The notes under the pieces: model-generated
Database searches by the model: none
Told to the model about the DNA's origin: nothing
What the model saw: only the letters and a program-made list of their open reading frames with translations
Shown here: positions 59,391 through 64,000 of the stretch, one piece after another
Position numbering within the stretch: position 1 is the stretch's first letter
Layout of the letters: each line of letters opens with the position of its first letter
Translations under genes and position numbers: made by a program
NCBI GenBank assembly: GCA_935421135.1
Contig: OW285190.1
Location: 17,494,501 to 17,558,500 of the forward strand
Length of the DNA: 64,000 nucleotides
Direction of reading: 5' to 3'
Source: Bugulina stolonifera
Lineage: Eukaryota; Bryozoa; Gymnolaemata; Cheilostomatida; Bugulidae

Positions 59391-59471
59391 GAGAGTGGGA
59401 TCACAGTCTCAGCATTCAAAGTTCACCACATCACTACTGTACAGCTACACTACTACAATAGTACATTATCA

Positions 59472-59732
59472 ATGGATACTGACAACATAGTACAAAACCA
59501 AGAAGAGTTATTTGCGGGCTTAACGGACTCACAAATGGATGGAATTATTGAGGAAGAAGAGTGCAGTCAGAAGAGGAAAGAAGAGGTGGATGCGTTAAAA
59601 GAGGCACGGAAGAAGGGGAAAATAATAGGAGTGGGGAGTCCTGCCCGAAAGGATCTTTCTAACATGGTGGACTCTCCGTCCTCCCCGGAGCGGGCCTCGG
59701 ATAGGGGCGAGACCACAACAACCCATGGATGA
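59472..59732 (+). CDS. Small charged Polinton ORF, unknown function
   Basis: An 86-aa frame convergent with the capsid gene block. The N-terminus is acidic (MDTDNIVQNQEELFAGL), followed by a Lys/Glu-rich helical stretch (KRKEEVDALKEARKKGK) and a Ser/Pro-rich end (VDSPSSPERASDRGETTTTHG). No domain recognised. Its last 22 codons and stop lie in a 124-bp sequence duplicated directly downstream (59667-59790 and 59791-59914). A TATA box at 59383 supports transcription, and a plus-strand AATAAA is at 59937-59942. It could be an early regulatory protein or the first exon of something longer. Confidence 0.5.
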   Translation: MDTDNIVQNQEELFAGLTDSQMDGIIEEEECSQKRKEEVDALKEARKKGKIIGVGSPARKDLSNMVDSPSSPERASDRGETTTTHG

Positions 59733-59914
59733 GTATTATTCCAAGATAGAAAAGATGCAGCTTTCTTCAGTAGTATTGTTTTATTACGAGGTGGACTCTC
59801 CGTCCTCCCCGGAGCGGGCCTCGGATAGGGGCGAGACCACAACAACCCATGGATGAGTATTATTCCAAGATAGAAAAGATGCAGCTTTCTTCAGTAGTAT
59901 TGTTTTATTACGAA
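59667..59914. repeat. Perfect 124-bp direct tandem duplication
   Basis: Copy 1 59667-59790 and copy 2 59791-59914 start GTGGACTCTCCGTCCTCCCC and appear identical. The unit contains the 3' end of the small plus-strand ORF and a minus-strand polyadenylation signal, so both are doubled. Confidence 0.9.
59904..59909 (-). terminator. Minus-strand polyadenylation signal (and duplicate at 59780-59785)
   Basis: AATAAA on the minus strand, about 165 bp past the protease stop. The tandem duplication supplies a second copy at 59780-59785. Likely the 3' end signal of the leftmost late transcript. Confidence 0.5.
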
Positions 59915-60071
59915 GATAAATAGAGAAAAAATAAAAGAATCAAGAATCAAGCAGAAATCTAAAAAGCAAAGAAAAAAAAAAGAATGCAGGTAAGATAAAA
60001 ACTATTGGTCTCTTTTTTTTTTAGTTATAGTAGTATAAAAACGAATTATAAGTAAGGTGAAGTATTTCTCT

Positions 60072-60599
60072 CTAGTCAAAGTGAAAAGGTGAAAAAAGCA
60101 TAATATTGTTTACATGCGTTGTGAGTGGGAAAGTATTATTTCTTTTATTATAGTATAAACGTTGAAATAGAGCTCTTATAGAATGATCTCGAACTCTTCC
60201 TTCTACTCTGCTTAGCCGTGTAATTATTCCCTCCATACTCCACCCTCGAGCTCGAAGGAGACAGAACAAGATGCAGTAGTCTCCACACACGTTAGTACTC
60301 TCTTCTTGTAGACACTCTCCATTCCATACTATTGGTATTCCCCATTGTTGTAACATCTTACCCACATCAGGATAAATAGAAGGGGGGAGACCATAGGAGT
60401 CGAAATACTCTATTTCTTTTCCATTCGAAAAAACAGAGATCCAATGCTCGCCACTTTTCTCACTTGTTTGAGTGTTGAAAACAAAAGATCCAGATGGGGA
60501 GAAGGAGTCTAAGAAGTGATCCCTTGGCATAACCCCTCTAAAGGAGGTTGATGAGAGTTTATCATCAGATAGAATATTCGAGATTGAGAATGTATCCAT
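60072..60599 (-). CDS. Polinton adenain-like cysteine protease
   Basis: A 175-aa protein resembling the adenovirus-type maturation protease, which in Polintons is thought to cleave capsid precursors. The active-site set is visible in order: His52 (GEHWISVF), Asp67 (YFDSYG), Gln98 (GECLQEE) and Cys105 (NVCGDYCILF). Cys105 is the nucleophile by analogy with the Cys-Gly pair of the family. Length is close to the usual ~200 aa. It starts only 6 bp after the capsid gene stop, so the two may be on one transcript. The frame is intact. Confidence 0.85.
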   Translation of the reverse strand: MDTFSISNILSDDKLSSTSFRGVMPRDHFLDSFSPSGSFVFNTQTSEKSGEHWISVFSNGKEIEYFDSYGLPPSIYPDVGKMLQQWGIPIVWNGECLQEESTNVCGDYCILFCLLRARGWSMEGIITRLSRVEGRVRDHSIRALFQRLYYNKRNNTFPLTTHVNNIMLFSPFHFD

Positions 60600-60605
60600 T
60601 TTTTT

Positions 60606-61952
60606 TTACATCATCCCGGCTACCATAGATACTTCGTGATTTGCATTCAAGTAGATAATGTCATCTTTTTCTTCGTATACAAACAGTCCAAGTGTATTTT
60701 GAGTTTGATTAGCAAATGCTAGATTAATAGATAGACTCCCATTTGATAACAAGTGAAAGTTGTCATCACACAAATCTCCTGAAATGTCAAAGGCGTAGAG
60801 AGCAGCGCAGGACTTGTATTTGCTAGGGGAGATCTCATTCCCTGTGTCAGCATCGGATGTATTTGTGACAGTGAACAAATTCATGAATTCACGAGCAAAC
60901 TTTCCACTTGCAAAATTTGGTTCATATCTTCGGGTCACCGGTGTTCCATCAATTAGTAATTCTAATGAACTTAGATTGTTATGTCCAAATTTGAAGGGAT
61001 TTTGCTTATACGTTCCACTCTTTGCAGTATGGTTGACTAGTCCGACAAAGACTCTGTTTGGCTTCTGTCCCGCTTGATCAAAGTTTACTCTCACTGACTG
61101 GTGTCCAGCAGGGATGACATGGAAATGAGTTTTTATTCGGTCAATTGGTAGTTTTATAGACTCTTGTTGCACAACCCAAACATCCATTTGTGCTTTTTGT
61201 AAGGCCGGATTGGCTTGTACACGTCGAATCCACAATTCTGTCTTAGTTATAGAAATCTTCGCCCCTCCTGCAGGGTTGTCTGTTTCTGCTAAGAGGGCCA
61301 TTTGTGGAATAGCACGTTGTAGAGTAAGGCGAGAGCGAACTCCTGGTGGAATAAGTCTTCCTTGAGAAAACATACTCAACCTAGGTCTCCCATAGAAGCT
61401 CATCTCTTTACTTGTGGCTATAAGTTTCTTTCTTTTTTCAACCACTTCGGGAGGTATACCATCATAGTCTTCTCCAGTTCCTTCATCCTCCATCCACCCA
61501 CTCCCAACTTTCATATATGTGCTCTTAGCATCTTTACCATAGTTTAGGAGATTCTCGACATAAGCTCTATGTCCATAGTTTGGTTCATACTCAACATCTT
61601 GCCCGGCCAGTTGAACAGTGGCAGAAGAAAAGAGACTGTGCATAAAATTGTCCCCTGGAACAACCTTTAGTTGTTCTTCCGCAGGTAGTACGCTTCCATC
61701 AGCCTTGCTCACCTTTACTGTGGTGTGTAAGTAAGACCTTGATAGATCTGTGTAGAGTTCGTCTGCGGGCGGGATGTTAAATTCAATAGTGCCATCAGGG
61801 GAGTCCGTAACAGGAGCCAAAGGTACCCACTCACCTCTGAGCACGCTAGTATGAGTTGGCGGAGTGGCAAATAAGTCAAAACTGGAGTCAACCGTGTCTG
61901 GAGAGTCTTCAGAAACCTTGGAGAGAGAGATGGCTCGATGTGTGACGGACAT
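60606..61952 (-). CDS. Polinton major capsid protein (double jelly-roll type)
   Basis: A 448-aa protein, intact, in the position and size of the Polinton major capsid protein, which has been related to double jelly-roll hexons of adenovirus and other viruses. Visible traits: an N-terminal segment leading into PDGTIEFNIPP and YTDLSRSYLHTTVKV, typical of this family's first strands; PGDNFMHSLFSSATVQL; and YGRPRLSMFSQGRLIPPGVR. The jelly-roll fold cannot be proven by eye. It is followed by the protease after 6 bp and preceded by a TATA box at 62040-62047. No frameshift or stop, so this element may be recently active. Confidence 0.85.
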   Translation of the reverse strand: MSVTHRAISLSKVSEDSPDTVDSSFDLFATPPTHTSVLRGEWVPLAPVTDSPDGTIEFNIPPADELYTDLSRSYLHTTVKVSKADGSVLPAEEQLKVVPGDNFMHSLFSSATVQLAGQDVEYEPNYGHRAYVENLLNYGKDAKSTYMKVGSGWMEDEGTGEDYDGIPPEVVEKRKKLIATSKEMSFYGRPRLSMFSQGRLIPPGVRSRLTLQRAIPQMALLAETDNPAGGAKISITKTELWIRRVQANPALQKAQMDVWVVQQESIKLPIDRIKTHFHVIPAGHQSVRVNFDQAGQKPNRVFVGLVNHTAKSGTYKQNPFKFGHNNLSSLELLIDGTPVTRRYEPNFASGKFAREFMNLFTVTNTSDADTGNEISPSKYKSCAALYAFDISGDLCDDNFHLLSNGSLSINLAFANQTQNTLGLFVYEEKDDIIYLNANHEVSMVAGMM

Positions 61953-62039
61953 GTTCGATAGTGTGAGAGTTGTTCCATCTAGTACTTGCTCCTACAGTCG
62001 CTTGTCTAAGAGTGGGGAGTGGTGAGTCTAGGTGTGGAT

Positions 62040-62047
62040 TATATATT
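62040..62047 (-). promoter_or_regulatory. TATA box before the major capsid gene
   Basis: On the minus strand, AAATATATAATCC lies about 90 bp before the capsid ATG (61952), just beyond the stop of the small basic protein gene. Confidence 0.45.
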
Positions 62048-62057
62048 TATCTTTCAT

Positions 62058-62483
62058 TTAGTCAAAAACTGTTTTTCTTCCTTTACGCTTTTTCTTTGTA
62101 GACTTTTGACTAACTCGTGCACGTTTGGCAGGTGGTTCACGTAATTCATCTTCTACATCACCTAGAAGATCCCCACCAGCTTCACGAAAACGTTTTGCTG
62201 CAGAGGATTTGAAGTTCTCTCCCTTGATTACATCTCCCAGAACCGAAGCTCCAGTAGTCAATAGCTTTTTCCCAATAGTTTTGGCACCATTCTTTAGCAT
62301 GGGAAGGACCCCTCGGGCCAGTCCAGAAAAGAGTGAGCCGATCCCATTACCCGTCATAATAGGTTTTCCCCTGTACACACTCATTCCCTCTCCCACCTGG
62401 TTTGCATAATAGTCTTCATACATCTCACCTGACTCATCAGGAAAATATGGAACTATGCGAGGGGCCATGTTATTTCTCTCCAC
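62058..62483 (-). CDS. Polinton small basic virion-type protein with amphipathic helix
   Basis: A 141-aa protein with a glycine-rich amphipathic stretch (GIGSLFSGLARGVLPMLKNG, residues ~47-66), a middle AAKRFREAGGDLLGDV and a strongly basic tail (PPAKRARVSQKSTKKKRKGR) that looks like a nuclear-localisation or DNA-binding end. Similar small proteins lie between the penton and capsid genes in other Polintons and adintoviruses and are likened to adenovirus core or membrane-active peptides; that link is by position and composition. The annotated start (62483) overlaps the penton gene end by 14 bp; a second Met six codons in is at 62468 and avoids the overlap. Confidence 0.65.
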   Translation of the reverse strand: MERNNMAPRIVPYFPDESGEMYEDYYANQVGEGMSVYRGKPIMTGNGIGSLFSGLARGVLPMLKNGAKTIGKKLLTTGASVLGDVIKGENFKSSAAKRFREAGGDLLGDVEDELREPPAKRARVSQKSTKKKRKGRKTVFD

Positions 62484-63216
62484 GCGGTCTGAAACGAACC
62501 GTCAGCACAACCTTTCCACTGCGAAATGAGACCCTTTCTCCATCATCACGTCTTATATCTACCTCGATGAGGTCTGTGCTTGTATTAGACACTGGAGAGT
62601 ATTGAACATTCGAAAACTCAAAGAAAACGGTGCTATTTCTTTCACTCTCTGTTATAGGAACTGTGCGAAGTAGGGGGACTAGACTATCTCCAACATGTCT
62701 TGGTGAGACTACGGAGGAGTAGACATAGAGGGATGTGAAACCAGCATTGATGTCTGGAGGGTTTTGACTCCTGTTGATTTCCGCAGCATATTCTACATCA
62801 GGTTCGAATCCCAACACCCACGCAACATCACGTGACATCATGACAGAGTGTTCCTGTTCTCTCAACATGAGGAAGGTTTCATTCCGTAGACTATCATAGT
62901 AAAAGCTCACTACTTTTTCTAAGTCGTAGTTTATTAGTATTCTATTGATCTCACTCAAAAGTTCACCCATGGAAGCATACCTTCCACTCCTGATTTCACA
63001 TTTTCGTTTGACTCCATCTTTTGTATTCGTAACCACTACATAGCCATCTTCCACATTTCTCCAGGATGCAGGGTACTGAATGTCAAGTAACCCAACCTCC
63101 CACTGTGATGAGTGAAGCTTCAATGTCTTGGCTAGCTTCGTAATGAAGTGAGCATTGGTGTTTGTGTCACTCCCACCGATGCGTACATTTGAGGTAAGTG
63201 TGACATTGAAGGCCAT
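62470..63216 (-). CDS. Polinton minor capsid (penton-type) protein
   Basis: A 248-aa protein matching the Polinton minor capsid protein, a single jelly-roll penton homolog. Typical traits are the start MAFNVTLTSNVRIGG, HSSQWEVGLLDIQYPASWRNV, the ending VPITESERNSTVFFEFSNVQY and a final DDGERVSFRSGKVVLTVRFR strand pattern. The frame is intact. A TATA box lies 36-42 bp upstream, and the 3' end overlaps the small basic gene. Its place between integrase and the capsid gene is the usual arrangement of virion genes in these elements. Confidence 0.8.
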   Translation of the reverse strand: MAFNVTLTSNVRIGGSDTNTNAHFITKLAKTLKLHSSQWEVGLLDIQYPASWRNVEDGYVVVTNTKDGVKRKCEIRSGRYASMGELLSEINRILINYDLEKVVSFYYDSLRNETFLMLREQEHSVMMSRDVAWVLGFEPDVEYAAEINRSQNPPDINAGFTSLYVYSSVVSPRHVGDSLVPLLRTVPITESERNSTVFFEFSNVQYSPVSNTSTDLIEVDIRRDDGERVSFRSGKVVLTVRFRPRGEK

Positions 63217-63251
63217 CTTTGAGAGTGAGCAAAACTGAACTTACATATCGA

Positions 63252-63258
63252 ATTTATA
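63252..63258 (-). promoter_or_regulatory. TATA box before the penton-type gene
   Basis: TATAAAT on the minus strand lies in the 54-bp gap between the integrase stop (63271) and the penton ATG (63216). TTCAGTTTTG about 25 bp downstream could be the start site, giving a very short leader. Confidence 0.5.
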
Positions 63259-63270
63259 CTACCTTTGATC

Positions 63271-64000
63271 TTACACAAACTGACTAGAATCTATCCAACT
63301 ATTAAATGAAGAGGGATAACCACTCCATTTCACGAAACTCTCTTCTTTTCCTCTCCTTCTCCGTTTACGTATGACTTTCTCAACTCTAAAGATTTCAGGT
63401 AGGTTAACATGTTGCAATTCTTGTGCATAGAATGTTCCATCTACTCCTTCTTTGTTTAGGTCTTCCAGTGTATAGACAGGAGGTGAGGTATGTGCCTTGA
63501 CTGCTTTTATGGTGAATATCTCGGTTGACCAGTTTGGTGTGAACCCTCGCTCAAAGCTACTACGAGCCATCGAAATCCGAACATGATCACCTGGTGAGTA
63601 TTTTACTCTTGTTTTCTTTAACCATCGTTTAGGTGAGAACTCATTTAACCGAACCCAAACCTCTTCTTGATTATCGTAATCAACCTCAATAGGTTTCATT
63701 CCAATTGACCTATTAAAACTGTTGTTATATCCTTGGACTAGGTCTTCTACATCTTCTAAGTAGCGTCCATCCCCTCTATAAGTGAGTAGACGATGAATTT
63801 TCCCTCTCAATGTTCTATTAAAGCGTTCAACAAGAGCAGCCTTGATGATCTCATTCTCAGAGGTGAAATGGCTAACTCCATACTTCTTTAGCACTTCACT
63901 CACCCTTCTGTTTAGGAACTCCTTACCTTTATCAGTTTGTATTTGTCTAAAGCTTTCATTTTCGAATAGAGAGATGAGTGCATTGGACACTTCCAGACCA
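63271..64000 (-). CDS. Polinton integrase, C-terminal part with chromodomain (runs off right edge)
   Basis: 243 codons in the window, open at the 64000 edge; the frame continues upstream of the GTG at 63990, so no start is assigned. The retroviral-type (rve) core retains the second catalytic Asp (QTDKGKEF) and the Glu (AALVERFNRTL) of the D,D-35E triad; the first Asp lies outside the window. Then follow a connector (YSPGDHVRIS) and a C-terminal chromodomain (VEKVIRKRRRR...FVKWSGYPSSFNSWID) after a basic run. The chromodomain probably guides insertion by reading histone marks (known for chromointegrases). It ends at TAA 63271-63273, 54 bp before the penton gene. No defect is seen in this part. 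Confidence 0.9.
   Translation of the reverse strand, partial: GLEVSNALISLFENESFRQIQTDKGKEFLNRRVSEVLKKYGVSHFTSENEIIKAALVERFNRTLRGKIHRLLTYRGDGRYLEDVEDLVQGYNNSFNRSIGMKPIEVDYDNQEEVWVRLNEFSPKRWLKKTRVKYSPGDHVRISMARSSFERGFTPNWSTEIFTIKAVKAHTSPPVYTLEDLNKEGVDGTFYAQELQHVNLPEIFRVEKVIRKRRRRGKEESFVKWSGYPSSFNSWIDSSQFV

Larger units (their letters stand above)
59340..64000 (-). mobile_element. Polinton/Maverick element, left part (continues past right edge)
   Basis: The combination of retroviral-type integrase with chromodomain, penton-type minor capsid protein, small basic protein, major capsid protein and adenain-like protease, all intronless and in tight order, is diagnostic of Polintons (virus-like self-synthesising DNA transposons). 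The packaging ATPase and protein-primed DNA polymerase are not in the window and should lie beyond 64000. The left boundary is not resolved: it lies somewhere between 57105 and 59380, perhaps including the GC patch and the satellite. Known Polintons end in 5'-AG...TC-3' with long terminal inverted repeats and 6-bp target duplications, which cannot be tested without the other end. Confidence 0.9.

Noticed and set aside
58540..59461. Six overlapping repeat proteins of 117-180 codons
   Set aside because: All are readings of the 31-bp satellite in different frames and strands.

Overview
The window is eukaryotic and reads as invertebrate metazoan DNA, most plausibly from a sponge; that placement is inference. 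The DNA is AT-rich. Every host gene is split by GT-AG introns of a few hundred bases to 3 kb, and the introns are crowded with TACATGTA-type minisatellites, small transposons and solo LTRs. The proteins (classical tyrosine phosphatase, F5/8C-FN3-Sushi membrane protein, cytosolic-fold sulfotransferases, PAN-fucolectin) are animal types. I rebuilt the exon structures by hand from splice sites and phase. In all six complete multi-exon models the summed exon length is divisible by three and ends at a stop.

Layout: 1-1254 (-) is the 5' end of an unrecognised gene leaving the left edge. 5400-10056 (+) is an 8-exon non-receptor-type protein tyrosine phosphatase with a solo LTR in intron 6. 10896-17215 (+) is an 11-exon type I membrane protein (two F5/8C domains, two FN3, one Sushi, one transmembrane helix, tyrosine-rich tail). 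Its last splice acceptor lies inside a 31-bp tandem repeat, so the acceptor is present about eight times. 18623-57104 (+) is a tandem array of five sulfotransferase genes (called SULT-1 to SULT-5 here). Four are complete (319-325 codons, 8 exons); the fifth has only exons 1-6 in the window. Between SULT-1 and SULT-2 lies a truncated pseudogene of the F5/8C receptor, showing that a ~10-kb segment (receptor 3' half plus sulfotransferase) was duplicated in tandem. Between SULT-4 and SULT-5 is a 4-exon secreted PAN/fucolectin-like gene.

After 57.1 kb the character changes: a GC-rich low-complexity patch (about 57.6-58.3 kb), a 31-bp satellite in two opposed arrays forming a giant inverted repeat (58.57-59.33 kb), then a Polinton/Maverick element running off the right edge. 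It carries, on the minus strand, integrase with chromodomain (partial), penton-type minor capsid protein, a small basic protein, major capsid protein and adenain-like protease. SULT-5 exons 7-8 are not found before this block, so the element probably lies inside that gene.

Together: the sulfotransferases keep the usual active-site Lys, His, Arg and Ser but share an unusual PAPS loop and an added hydrophobic N-terminus. The phosphatase and the receptor with phosphotyrosine-type tail motifs are direct neighbours, a positional hint only. Several transposons with clear target-site duplications and empty sites in the paralogous copies let the duplication history be ordered.
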